Shown in pieces: positions 1 to 8,003 of a stretch of 64,000 nt of DNA (positions within the stretch are counted from its first letter, which is position 1; every line of letters starts with the position of its first letter). This DNA is from Szabonella alba (GTDB lineage: Bacteria; Pseudomonadota; Alphaproteobacteria; Rhodobacterales; Rhodobacteraceae), in the NCBI RefSeq assembly GCF_016765775.1, contig NZ_JAESVN010000001.1, positions 372,001-436,000 on the forward strand. The letters run 5' to 3'. Made by a program: the position numbers and the translations under genes. The notes beneath the pieces were generated by a model. It worked only from the letters and a program-made list of their open reading frames with translations. It searched no databases and had not been told where the DNA came from.

Positions 1-578
1 TCCGCACCGATGCCGCAGGCCGTATCGTCGCGCGCCCCATGAAGGGCACCGCGCCGCGCCATCCCGATCCGGTGCGCGATCAGGCCATTATTCAGGAATT
101 GTCCGAAAGTGAAAAGGTCCGTGCCGAAAATCTGATGATTGTGGATTTGCTGCGCAATGATATTGGCAGGATTTCACAAATCGGTTCGGTCCGCGTGCCC
201 GAGTTGTATGCCGTGGAAAGCTTTGCCACCCTGCATCAGATGTCCAGCCGGGTAGAGGGGGTTCTGACCGGCCCGCCGCTGCTGTCGCAACTGATGCCCG
301 CGCTGTTTCCCTGCGGATCGGTCACCGGCGCGCCGAAGATCCGCGCGATGGAGATCATCCATGAGCTGGAACCCTTCCCGCGTGGCCTCTATTGCGGTGC
401 CTTCGGCTGGATGGGGCCGGACGGGGCTTCGTCCTTTAATGTGACGATCCGCACGCTGTCGCTTTGGGGTGACCGGATCACCATGAATGTGGGCGGCGGT
501 GTCGTGGCCGATAGCACCGCACAAGGGGAATGGGAGGAGGCGCTGTGGAAAGCGCGTTTCGCGATGCCGCAGATGTAA
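1..578 (+). CDS. pabB: Aminodeoxychorismate synthase component I, C-terminal part (5' cut by window edge)
   Basis: The reading frame is already open at the first bases, so about the last 190 residues are visible. They match the chorismate-binding fold shared by PabB, TrpE and MenF: the segments VDLLRNDIGRI, CGSVTGAPKIRAMEII, YCGAFGWMGPDG and GGGVVADSTAQGEWEE are the family's active-site and C-terminal blocks. PabB uses chorismate and ammonia from glutamine to make 4-amino-4-deoxychorismate for folate synthesis in the cytoplasm. The choice of PabB over TrpE rests on context: the next gene overlaps it and is a class IV aminotransferase of the PabC type, the enzyme for the following step. Confidence 0.9.
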   Translation, partial: RTDAAGRIVARPMKGTAPRHPDPVRDQAIIQELSESEKVRAENLMIVDLLRNDIGRISQIGSVRVPELYAVESFATLHQMSSRVEGVLTGPPLLSQLMPALFPCGSVTGAPKIRAMEIIHELEPFPRGLYCGAFGWMGPDGASSFNVTIRTLSLWGDRITMNVGGGVVADSTAQGEWEEALWKARFAMPQM

Positions 579-1183
579 GCCTGATCGAGACGCTGGGCTG
601 GACCGGGCAGGATTTCCCGCGGCTGGCCCTGCATCTGGGCCGTCTGTCCCGCTCGGCCGCCCGGATGGGGCGTCCCTGCAATCCTGCCATGGCCGAAGCC
701 GCATTGCGCAACGCGGCTCCGCCGGGGCCTGCCCGCATGCGCCTTCTGCTGGATGCGGTGGGGCGGGTGACGGTCACCGCCGCAGATTTTACGCCCGCCC
801 CGGCGGTCTGGCGCGTCGGGCTGGCCGACACGCGGCTGGACCCGGACGATCCCTGGCTGACGCTGAAATCCACCCGCCGCGCGGTCTATGACACGGCCCG
901 GGCCGCGCTGCCCGCAGGGTTGGATGAGGTGATCTTCCTCAATCACCGCGATGAGGTCTGCGAGGGCACGATCACATCGCTGTTCTTCGACCGGGGACAG
1001 GGCTGGCGCACGCCGCCGCTGCAATCGGGGCTGTTGCCGGGTGTCCTGCGCGCCGAATTGCTGGCGGCAGGAACGCTGCGTGAGGAAGTGCTGACTGCCG
1101 CGGATCTGCCGCTTGTGCGCTTGCGGCTTGGCAATTCCCTGCGCGGGCTGGCCCCGGCAGAGCTTTGCCCCCCGGAAATTTAG
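545..1183 (+). CDS. pabC: Aminodeoxychorismate lyase-like class IV aminotransferase
   Basis: A PLP enzyme of fold-type IV, about 212 residues. The segment LKSTRRAVYD carries the likely PLP lysine, NHRDEVCEGTITSLFF resembles the cofactor phosphate-binding region, and LLPGVLRAELL is the family's GxLPGxxR motif. PabC-type enzymes split aminodeoxychorismate into p-aminobenzoate and pyruvate. I place the start at GTG 545, preceded by GGGAGGAGG a few bases upstream; an in-frame ATG at 530 is the alternative. Either start lies inside the end of pabB, so the two are probably translationally coupled. Other class IV aminotransferases look similar, so the function leans on the pabB neighbour. The gene ends 12 bases before a convergent transporter gene. 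Confidence 0.82.
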   Translation: MESAFRDAADVSLIETLGWTGQDFPRLALHLGRLSRSAARMGRPCNPAMAEAALRNAAPPGPARMRLLLDAVGRVTVTAADFTPAPAVWRVGLADTRLDPDDPWLTLKSTRRAVYDTARAALPAGLDEVIFLNHRDEVCEGTITSLFFDRGQGWRTPPLQSGLLPGVLRAELLAAGTLREEVLTAADLPLVRLRLGNSLRGLAPAELCPPEI

Positions 1184-1195
1184 CCCTGAAACGCT

Positions 1196-2068
1196 TCAGG
1201 CGCGGCTCAACTGCACCGCCAGAATCCCCAGGGCGGTGATGGCGACACCAACCAGATCCCAGGGGCCCAGCGTCTCCCCCAGAAGGACGGCCGCGATCGC
1301 CACCCCGAAGGCGGGGTTGAGAAAGTGGAAGGTCGCCGCCCGCACCGCACCGATCCGCCCCACCAGCGCGAACCACAGAAGTGTCGCGGCAAGGCCCGGG
1401 ATCAGACATTGATAGACAAAGGCGATGATCCAGCGGGCAGAAAGTGTGATCTCGGGCGTTTCGGTCAGGGCCGAGACAAGGCCAAGCGCGCCCGCGCCCA
1501 CCAGCATCTGCAGCCCCACGATCATCAGCAGATTGCCGCTGCCCGATGCGCCGCGCACCGACAGCGTGGCAATCGCCAGCGCCAGCGCACCCAGAATGCA
1601 GATCGCGACACCCAGCGGATCAGCCCCGCCCGACAGCCGCGTCCCCATGATCAGCAGCACCCCCGCCATGCCCGTCACCAGCCCCAATAGGCCAAGCGGT
1701 GAACTGCGCTGCCCCAGGAAGGCCCAGCCCAGCCCCGCCACGATCAGCGGCATGGATGAGGCGATGATCGCGGCCAGCGATCCGTCGATCCATTGCATCG
1801 CGACGAAGTAAAGCCCGAGATACAGCGCGTTCTGGCAAAGCCCGAAGATCAGGACCGCGCGGGCCTGCGTGCCGCGAAAGCCGCCCGGCAGGTGCCAGCT
1901 TTGCCCCATGGCGCGGGCCAGTGCGACAGCAATCAACCCCGTCACCAGAAAGCGCGCGGCCAGCGACATCAGCGGCGGCGCATCGGCCACGATGATCTTG
2001 GCTGTGGCAAAGGCCGAGGACCACATCAGCACGAAGCCGATACCCATGAGGATGGCGCGCAGGTCCAA
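1196..2068 (-). CDS. EamA/DMT family transporter
   Basis: A polytopic membrane protein of 290 residues with the ten hydrophobic segments and internal duplication of the EamA (drug/metabolite transporter) family. It opens MDLRAILMGIGFVLMWSSAF, typical of such exporters in this group. The second half has the repeat signature FHFLNPAFGVAIAAVLLGE. The start codon is TTG at 2066-2068, supported by AAAAGGGG six to seven bases upstream; the next in-frame ATG is seven codons further in. The substrate cannot be read from sequence; family members export amino acids, nucleotides or other small metabolites. It lies downstream of the HU gene, separated by a probable terminator. Confidence 0.85.
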   Translation of the reverse strand: MDLRAILMGIGFVLMWSSAFATAKIIVADAPPLMSLAARFLVTGLIAVALARAMGQSWHLPGGFRGTQARAVLIFGLCQNALYLGLYFVAMQWIDGSLAAIIASSMPLIVAGLGWAFLGQRSSPLGLLGLVTGMAGVLLIMGTRLSGGADPLGVAICILGALALAIATLSVRGASGSGNLLMIVGLQMLVGAGALGLVSALTETPEITLSARWIIAFVYQCLIPGLAATLLWFALVGRIGAVRAATFHFLNPAFGVAIAAVLLGETLGPWDLVGVAITALGILAVQLSRA

Positions 2069-2091
2069 GGCGGTGCCCCTTTTTTCATCGC

Positions 2092-2115
2092 AAAGGCCGC
2101 CCGGGCGGGGCGGCC
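2092..2115 (-). terminator. Probable intrinsic terminator of the HU gene
   Basis: On the minus strand, a 7-bp GC stem (GGCCGCC at 2115-2109 with GGCGGCC at 2101-2095) with a 7-base loop is followed by TTTG. It lies between the HU stop codon and the transporter start. The T-run is short, so efficiency is uncertain. Confidence 0.5.
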
Positions 2116-2223
2116 CCTGTCAGTCCGGAATGCGGGCGGGCGATTGCCCTGCCAGCGCCCCCGGCGGTGATCGGTCTGTCGGGGCCCGGTCGCGGCGATC
2201 CGCCGGTCCGGGCGCTTCCGCGA

Positions 2224-2514
2224 TCAGCCGTTCACGCTGTCTTTCAGAACCTTGGCGATGGTGAATTTCACCTGCTTGTCGGCGGCCTTGGTCATGGTCT
2301 CGCCGGTCGCGGGATTGCGAACCTGACGCTCGGGGCGGGCGCGGCAGGCAACCTTGCCCAGACCCGGCAGGGTAACGGCACCACCTGCGGCGACTTCACG
2401 CGCAACAACGGCGGCAATGGCATCCATCGCGGCACCGGCGGATTTCTTGTCGCCGCCCATTTCTTCGGCAACGGCGGCAATCAACTGGGTTTTGGTCATC
2501 GGTTTCACGGTCAT
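2224..2514 (-). CDS. HU family DNA-binding protein
   Basis: A 96-residue histone-like protein. Its start MTVKPMTKTQLIAAVAEEMG, the GLGKVACRARPERQVRNPATGE beta-arm region with the RNPATGE signature, and the KFTIAKVLKDSVNG ending all match HU/IHF chains. HU bends and compacts DNA as a dimer in the nucleoid. The open frame extends further upstream, but AGGAGA lies just before ATG 2514 and the family begins there, so 2514 is chosen. Compared with classic HU, the first helix has an extra MTVKP. A sigma70-like promoter is seen about 70 bases upstream and a terminator follows. HU rather than IHF is inferred from the absence of IHF-specific residues; moderately sure. Confidence 0.9.
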   Translation of the reverse strand: MTVKPMTKTQLIAAVAEEMGGDKKSAGAAMDAIAAVVAREVAAGGAVTLPGLGKVACRARPERQVRNPATGETMTKAADKQVKFTIAKVLKDSVNG

Positions 2515-2580
2515 GTCGGATCTCCTGTTCCTGCCCCCTGCAACCGGGGCGATCTCTTGCTGCCCAAGGGCGACCAAGCC

Positions 2581-2609
2581 GCTACACAGGTTTTTGCGGC
2601 CCAGTTCAA
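2581..2609 (-). promoter_or_regulatory. Candidate sigma70 promoter for the HU gene
   Basis: On the minus strand TTGAAC (2609-2604), a 17-bp spacer and TGTAGC (2586-2581) resemble -35 and -10 boxes. This would give a leader of about 60 bases before ATG 2514. The -10 match is weak. Confidence 0.4.
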
Positions 2610-2714
2610 GCAGAATTTCCCTCTGCGTGGGTTTTTCCCGCCTTGCCGCCGCGTTCGGCGCCTTGTCCGCCCCGTGCGGCCGCTGACATCGGCAAGGCTC
2701 CGCCCATATCCGCG

Positions 2715-4196
2715 TCACAGAAAGGCGGTTTCCTCAAAACTGCGCAGCTTGCGGCTGTGGATGCGTTCCAGCGGCATGTCGCGCAGCCGTTCCATCGCGC
2801 GGATGCCGATCTGCAGATGCCGCGCGACCTGTGTGCGGTAAAAATCCGAGGCCATTCCGGGCAGCTTCAGTTCCCCGTGCAGCGGCTTGTCGGACACGCA
2901 AAGCAGCGTGCCATAGGGCACGCGGAAGCGAAACCCGTTGGCGGCGATGGTGGCGCTTTCCATGTCCAGCGCAATGGCGCGCGACTGGCTGAGCCGCTTG
3001 ACCGGGCCAGACTGGTCGCGCAACTCCCAGTTGCGATTGTCGATTGTGGCCACCGTGCCGGTGCGCATGATGCGCTTCAGCTCATACCCGTCAAGCTGCG
3101 TGACATCGGCCACGGCCTCTTGCAGCGCGATCTGGATTTCCGCCAGCGCCGGGATCGGCACCCAGATCGGCAGATCGTCATCCAGCACATGATCCTCGCG
3201 CAGATAGGCATGGGCCAGCACGAAATCGCCAAGGCTCTGACTGTTTCTGAGACCTGCGCAATGGCCCACCATCAGCCAGGCATGGGGACGCAGCACAGCG
3301 ATATGGTCGGTCGCGGTCTTGGCGTTTGAGGGGCCGACCCCGATATTGACCAGCGTGATGCCCTGACTGTCGGCGCGTTTCAGGTGGTATGCCGGCATCT
3401 GCGGCATCTTCATCGGGCCGAAGGCCGGGGCGTCGGCGCGGGTGATGATCTGGTTTCCGGGCGCGACAAAGGCGGTATAGCCGCTTTTCGGATCGGCGAG
3501 CGCGGCGCGGGCGAAGGCCTCGAACTCATCAACATAGAACTGATAGTTGGTGAACAGCACATGGTTCTGGAAATGGTCGGGGTCGGTGGCGGTGTAATGG
3601 GCCAGCCGCGCCAGCGAGTAATCCACCCTTTGCGCCGAAAAGGCCGCCAGCGGAAAGGATCCGTCGGCAAAGACCGTGCGCGTGCCGTTGACGATATCAT
3701 CATTGGTTGTCGACAGGTCGGGCACGTCGAAGATGTCGCGCAGCGAGAAGTCCAGAACCCCTTCTTGCGGGATCGCGACCTCGGGGCTGCCGGCCAGCGC
3801 GAAATGCAGCGGGATCGGCGTATCCGACAGGCCGATCTGCACCGGCACGCGATGGTTCTGCATCAAGAGACCAAGCTGCTGGATCAGGTAATGACGGAAC
3901 AGGTCGGGCCGGGTGACGGTTGTCGAATAGATCCCGGGCCGGGCGACATGGCCAAAGCTCAGCCTGCTGTCAGTCTTGTCGAAGGAGGTCGTGGCCAGCC
4001 GGATCTCGGGATAAAACGCGCGGATGCGGCTGGTCGGGCGGGTTCCGGCCACAGCGGCGCCGAAATGGCGGGCCAGAAATCCGGTTGCGGTGGCGTAAAG
4101 CTCTTCCAGCCGCGCCACGGCCTTGGCGGGGTCGGTGAAGGTCGCGGTTCCGGGCATTTCCGGGGTCTGGAAGGATGGATTCAGATCGTCATGCAT
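2715..4196 (-). CDS. amn: AMP nucleosidase
   Basis: 493 residues, the usual length of bacterial Amn. The N-terminal half (about residues 20-190) is the Amn-specific domain with FYPEIRLATTSFDKTDSRLSF and GIYSTTVTRPDLFRHYL; the C-terminal half is a nucleoside phosphorylase fold with NIGVGPSNAKTATDHI, LMVGHCAGLR and the DMESATIAANG substrate-binding block. The enzyme hydrolyses AMP to adenine and ribose 5-phosphate, balancing adenylate pools. No strong Shine-Dalgarno precedes ATG 4196; an in-frame ATG 13 codons later is possible. It is a single gene here, divergent from the SDR gene. The product call is secure; the exact start is not. Confidence 0.93.
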   Translation of the reverse strand: MHDDLNPSFQTPEMPGTATFTDPAKAVARLEELYATATGFLARHFGAAVAGTRPTSRIRAFYPEIRLATTSFDKTDSRLSFGHVARPGIYSTTVTRPDLFRHYLIQQLGLLMQNHRVPVQIGLSDTPIPLHFALAGSPEVAIPQEGVLDFSLRDIFDVPDLSTTNDDIVNGTRTVFADGSFPLAAFSAQRVDYSLARLAHYTATDPDHFQNHVLFTNYQFYVDEFEAFARAALADPKSGYTAFVAPGNQIITRADAPAFGPMKMPQMPAYHLKRADSQGITLVNIGVGPSNAKTATDHIAVLRPHAWLMVGHCAGLRNSQSLGDFVLAHAYLREDHVLDDDLPIWVPIPALAEIQIALQEAVADVTQLDGYELKRIMRTGTVATIDNRNWELRDQSGPVKRLSQSRAIALDMESATIAANGFRFRVPYGTLLCVSDKPLHGELKLPGMASDFYRTQVARHLQIGIRAMERLRDMPLERIHSRKLRSFEETAFL

Positions 4197-4408
4197 CGCA
4201 GGGGTCTTTCAATTGATCCGGCATCTAACCCGAAACCGGGGGCAGGGGGCAAGCCCCCCGCGTGCAGGGCGCATCTGCGGGTATCCGGGGTCGTGGCCCT
4301 GCCGCCGCCCGCAGCTTTGCGTGACAATGTGACAGGGCGGTATCGTGCGCCCCTGATCTGCGCGGGGCGGGCCTTGCGCTGGCCGGGGCCTGCGGGAATA
4401 CTGCCCGG

Positions 4409-5251
4409 ATGACGGTGCTTCTTTCCCTTGGTCACGGCTATTCGGCGCAGGCGCTGGCACGGCTTCTGCTGCCGCAGGGCTGGCAGGTCATCGGCACGAC
4501 GCGCAGCGCCGTGAAGGCCGCCGATCTGGCGGCAACCGGGGTGGAGCCCTTAATCTGGCCGGGCGAACCCATCGCCCCGGCGCTGGCGCGTGCCACGCAT
4601 ATCCTGTCCTCCATCGCGCCCGGGGCCGGGGGCGATCCGCTGCTGGCAGCACATCGTGACGAGATCGCGGCCGCCGCGCCGCGCTGGGCGGGCTATCTGT
4701 CGACCACCGGGGTTTACGGCGACCATCAGGGCAGCTGGGTGGATGAGACAACGCCCCTGACCGCCGGAACGCAGCGCGGCAAATGGCGCATCAAGGCCGA
4801 GGCGGAATGGCAGGCGCTGGGTCTGCCGCTGCATATCTTCCGCCTTGCCGGCATCTACGGCCCCGGGCGCGGCCCGTTCGCCAAGCTGCGGGAAGGCAGC
4901 GCAAGGCGGATCGTGAAGCCGGGGCAGGTCTTTTCCCGCATCCATGTCGAGGATATTGCGCAGGTGCTGGCCGCCTCGATCGCGCGGCCCGATCCGGGGG
5001 CGGTCTATAATCTGTGCGATGACGACCCCGCCCCGCCCGAGGATGTGATCGACCATGCAGCCCATCTGCTGGGCCTGCCCTCCCCCCCGGCCGAGGACTG
5101 GGACAGCGCCGAGATGACGCCGATGGCCCGCAGTTTCTATGCTGAAAGCAAGCGGGTGCGGAATGACCGCATCAAGCGTGATCTGGGCATCCGTCTGCTT
5201 TACCCCGATTACCGCAGCGGTCTGGCCGCCCTTTTGCGACAGGGAGACTGA
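4409..5251 (+). CDS. SDR/NAD-dependent epimerase-like protein (YeeZ type)
   Basis: 280 residues with an N-terminal Rossmann motif LSLGHGYSAQALA instead of the canonical GxxGxxG. The segments YLSTTGVYGDHQG, FRLAGIYGPGRGP and IHVEDIAQVLAASI are the active-site, substrate and cofactor blocks of extended or atypical SDRs. The tyrosine in TTGVYGDHQG and a downstream lysine (KWRIKAEAEW) stand in for the YxxxK pair. Substrate and reaction are unknown; homologues such as E. coli YeeZ are uncharacterised. It is monocistronic and ends about 45 bases before the convergent FAD oxidoreductase gene. Confidence 0.75.
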   Translation: MTVLLSLGHGYSAQALARLLLPQGWQVIGTTRSAVKAADLAATGVEPLIWPGEPIAPALARATHILSSIAPGAGGDPLLAAHRDEIAAAAPRWAGYLSTTGVYGDHQGSWVDETTPLTAGTQRGKWRIKAEAEWQALGLPLHIFRLAGIYGPGRGPFAKLREGSARRIVKPGQVFSRIHVEDIAQVLAASIARPDPGAVYNLCDDDPAPPEDVIDHAAHLLGLPSPPAEDWDSAEMTPMARSFYAESKRVRNDRIKRDLGIRLLYPDYRSGLAALLRQGD

Positions 5252-5296
5252 TCCGTGCGACTGATCTGCCCGCGCCGGGGTGTTTGCGAGGTGCGG

Positions 5297-6352
5297 TCAC
5301 AGGCAGGTTTCGGGGCGGAAACCGGGCGGAATCGCGCTGTCCCGCCCGTCCAGCACAAGGTCGATCACGGTTTCGGCCAGAAGTGGCGCCATGCCGAACC
5401 CGATTTTGAACCCACCATTCAGGATGAAATGCCCGGGCCGGTCTGGCCAAGGCCCGATGATGGGCGCGCGGCTGCGCGCGCGGGGGCGCAGCCCGGCCCA
5501 GCGGTCGACCACAGGGGCGGTGATCAGACAGGGCAGCGCGTTCCGGGCACGGTCGATCAGGGTATCAAGGCGGGAATCGGTTGCGGCGGGATCGTCCCAC
5601 TCGTTTTCCGAGGTTGAGCCGATGGCAACCGTGCCATCGGAATGGGGCACGATATGCAGCCCGTCCACGAAAAGCTGCGGGGCGTCGCGCGCGTCATGGC
5701 GCAGAAGCGCGGCCTGTCCTTTGACACCCACTCCGGCAGGGCGGCCCGCCGCATTGGTCAGCGCGCCAAGCCCCGCAACACCGGTGGCCCAGATCTGCGG
5801 GCCGCCGGATTGTGCTGGCGCAGATCCCGGGCCGGACAGGATTTCGGCCCCCGCCGCCTGCAACGCGGCAATCAGCGCCGCCAGCGCCGCACGCGGCTGC
5901 AGGCGGGCCGACAGCGTGTCGCGGATCAGCCAGCCCGAGGCGCTGAAGGGTTCCCATGGCGCGCCGGTTGCCGGGATCACCGCCCAAGTCGCGCGGCCCT
6001 GCCACAGGGTCCGCGCCGTTGCGGCGCGGATATGGGCCAGCGCAAGAGCCGCGTCATCGGCCACGGGTTGCAGGCGTCCGGTCCGGGCATAGCCCGGATC
6101 GCGCCCGCCTGCCGCTGTGACCGCCTGCCACCAGTCCCCGGCCATCAGCAGGCTGTGCAACTGAAACGCCTTCTTGTCGTTCCAGGTCTCGGGAACATGC
6201 GGCGACAGCGCGCCCACCGTGCCGCCGCTGGAGCCCGCGCCGGGGCGGTCCATCTCGATCACCCGCACCTTGACCCCGCGCCGCACTGCCGCCCATGCAG
6301 CGGAAAGGCCGAGGATTCCCGCGCCATGCACGGTCAGATCCGGCGTTGCCAT
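5297..6352 (-). CDS. FAD-dependent oxidoreductase (DadA/ThiO/MnmC-oxidase superfamily)
   Basis: 351 residues. The N-terminus VHGAGILGLSAAWAAVRRG is a dinucleotide-binding GxGxxG motif followed by an acidic strand end (VIEMDRPGAGSSG). A later block WAGLRPRARSRAPIIGPWP and the C-terminal GGFKIGFGMAPLLAE close the FAD site, as in D-amino-acid-oxidase-type enzymes. ATG 6352 is chosen because GGAGAGGGG lies just upstream; the open frame runs 42 codons further without family similarity. The gene is divergent from mnmD with only 47 bases between the starts. That hints at the oxidase half of the bifunctional enzyme MnmC, but glycine oxidase or amino-acid dehydrogenase activity is equally possible from sequence. 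Confidence 0.72.
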   Translation of the reverse strand: MATPDLTVHGAGILGLSAAWAAVRRGVKVRVIEMDRPGAGSSGGTVGALSPHVPETWNDKKAFQLHSLLMAGDWWQAVTAAGGRDPGYARTGRLQPVADDAALALAHIRAATARTLWQGRATWAVIPATGAPWEPFSASGWLIRDTLSARLQPRAALAALIAALQAAGAEILSGPGSAPAQSGGPQIWATGVAGLGALTNAAGRPAGVGVKGQAALLRHDARDAPQLFVDGLHIVPHSDGTVAIGSTSENEWDDPAATDSRLDTLIDRARNALPCLITAPVVDRWAGLRPRARSRAPIIGPWPDRPGHFILNGGFKIGFGMAPLLAETVIDLVLDGRDSAIPPGFRPETCL

Positions 6353-6399
6353 TTCCCCTCTCCTGTGATCCTTGGTCGGGCAATATTGGTTTAGGCGAA

Positions 6400-7086
6400 A
6401 TGACCCCTCCCGACCAGAGCGTGCTGCCCGGACAGGTGGCAGAAATCGAATGGCAGGCGGGCGGCGTGCCTGTCGCAAGCCGCTTTGACGATCCCTATTT
6501 CAGCCTTGCCGACGGGCTGGCGGAAACGCGGCATGTATTTTTGGCGGGCAATGACCTGCCAGCGCGGTTTCGCCCCGGGTTCCATATCGCCGAACTGGGC
6601 TTTGGCACCGGGCTGAACATGCTGGCCACGCTGATCGCGGCGGGGGATGTGCCGCTGCGCTATACCTCTTTCGAGGCCTGGCCGATGGCGGCACAGGATA
6701 TTGCCCGCGCGCTTGCGGCCTTCCCCGAGGCGGCTGCGGTGGCGGGGCCGTTTCTGGATCACTGGGCCGCGGGGCGGCGGCATTTCAGCCTTGGTTCGCT
6801 GCAGGTCGAGGTGATCGTGGGCGATGCGCGCGAGACCCTGCCACGCTGGCAGGGCCGGGCCGATGCATGGTATCTGGACGGGTTTTCGCCTGCCAAGAAC
6901 CCTGAACTGTGGTCCGGGGACCTGATGGCCGAGGTCGCGCGCCACAGCGCGCCGGGCGGCACCTTCGCCACCTATGCGGCGGCAGGGTTCGTGCGGCGCG
7001 GCCTTGCAGCGGCTGGGTTCGCGGTGGAACGGCGCAAGGGCCACGGCGCCAAGCGCCATATGAGCGTTGGAGTGCTGCGACCATGA
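6400..7086 (+). CDS. mnmD: tRNA (5-methylaminomethyl-2-thiouridine34) methyltransferase
   Basis: 228 residues. IAELGFGTGLNMLATL is the SAM-binding motif typical of the MnmC methyltransferase domain, and WYLDGFSPAKNPELWS is its diagnostic active-site block (usually DGFAPAKNPDMW). The enzyme adds the final methyl group of mnm5s2U at the wobble position of several tRNAs. It stands alone here, lacking the C-terminal oxidase domain of E. coli MnmC. ATG 6400 is chosen because similarity starts there; a modest AGG lies upstream. The stop codon overlaps the next gene's ATG by 4 bases, so the transporter behind it is probably cotranslated. Confidence 0.87.
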   Translation: MTPPDQSVLPGQVAEIEWQAGGVPVASRFDDPYFSLADGLAETRHVFLAGNDLPARFRPGFHIAELGFGTGLNMLATLIAAGDVPLRYTSFEAWPMAAQDIARALAAFPEAAAVAGPFLDHWAAGRRHFSLGSLQVEVIVGDARETLPRWQGRADAWYLDGFSPAKNPELWSGDLMAEVARHSAPGGTFATYAAAGFVRRGLAAAGFAVERRKGHGAKRHMSVGVLRP

Positions 7087-7979
7087 CCCAGCAGAACACC
7101 CGTCTGGGCATCTTCCTGATGATCGCGACGGTTTTCGTCTTTTCGCTTCAGGACGCATTCGCGCGCTATCTGGGCTTTGGCTATTCGGTGCTCATGATCA
7201 TCATGGTGCGCTACTGGTTCTTTCTGGGCTTCGTGATGGTGCAGGCCGCGCTGAAGCGTGAAGGTTTCCGCGCCGCGATCCGCACCCGGCATCCCTGGCT
7301 GCATCTGGCGCGTTCGGTCGTGTTGATTACCGAGATCTGCCTGATGGTGCTGGCCTTCAGCCGGATCGGGCTGATCAATTCCCATGCGATCTTTGCCGTC
7401 TGTCCGCTGCTGATAGCGGCGCTTGCCGTGCCGGTGCTGGGGGAAAAGGTCGGCTGGCGGCGCTGGCTGGCGATTTTTGCCGGGATGGTCGGGGTCTGGA
7501 TCATCCTGTCGCCGACCAGCGGGGTGTTCACCACGGATGCGCTGCTGCCGCTGATCTCGGCGCTGCTGTTCGCGGTCTATTCGCTGCTGACGCGGCTGGC
7601 GACGCGGGATGAAAGCGCGTTTGTGTCCTTCTTCTGGTCGGGTGTGATGGGGGCGGTGATGATGACCATGGTGGGGCTGCCCTTCTGGGAATGGATGCCG
7701 CCCTTCGACTGGCTGATGCTGGGGATCTATTCGGCGCTGGCCTTGTTCGCGCATTACCTGCTGATCCGCTGCTATGACGTGGCAGAGGCCTCGGCGGTGC
7801 AGCCCTTCGCCTATTTCCAGATCTTCTTCATCGCGGTGATCGGCATCGCGGTCTATGATGAGGAACTGCGATCAAACGTCGTGATCGGCGGCGGCATCGT
7901 CATAGCGGCGGGCCTGTTCACCGTGATCCGCAGCCGCGCCAAGGCACAGGGCAAGGCGCAAAGGGTCGCGCAGCGATGA
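7083..7979 (+). CDS. EamA/DMT family transporter, first of a tandem pair
   Basis: 298 residues with ten predicted membrane segments and two EamA repeats. It begins MTQQNTRLGIFLMIATVFVF, and AEASAVQPFAYFQIFF marks the second repeat. The ATG overlaps the stop of mnmD (ATGA). The next gene is a close paralogue with the same opening and the same internal blocks (MVRYWFF, EASAVQPFAYFQ), so a local duplication is likely. The C-terminus is basic (RSRAKAQGKAQRVAQR) and cytoplasmic by the usual topology. Substrate unknown; nothing in the sequence links it to tRNA modification. Confidence 0.85.
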   Translation: MTQQNTRLGIFLMIATVFVFSLQDAFARYLGFGYSVLMIIMVRYWFFLGFVMVQAALKREGFRAAIRTRHPWLHLARSVVLITEICLMVLAFSRIGLINSHAIFAVCPLLIAALAVPVLGEKVGWRRWLAIFAGMVGVWIILSPTSGVFTTDALLPLISALLFAVYSLLTRLATRDESAFVSFFWSGVMGAVMMTMVGLPFWEWMPPFDWLMLGIYSALALFAHYLLIRCYDVAEASAVQPFAYFQIFFIAVIGIAVYDEELRSNVVIGGGIVIAAGLFTVIRSRAKAQGKAQRVAQR

Positions 7980-8003
7980 CCGGTGCAAGATGATCGGGAA
8001 AAG

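Noticed and set aside
4230-4265. GGGGGC-AA-GCCCCC near the amn start as a sixth copy of the repeat.
   Set aside because: Only the G-rich stem is present; the AAATATCC core and stem 1 are absent.
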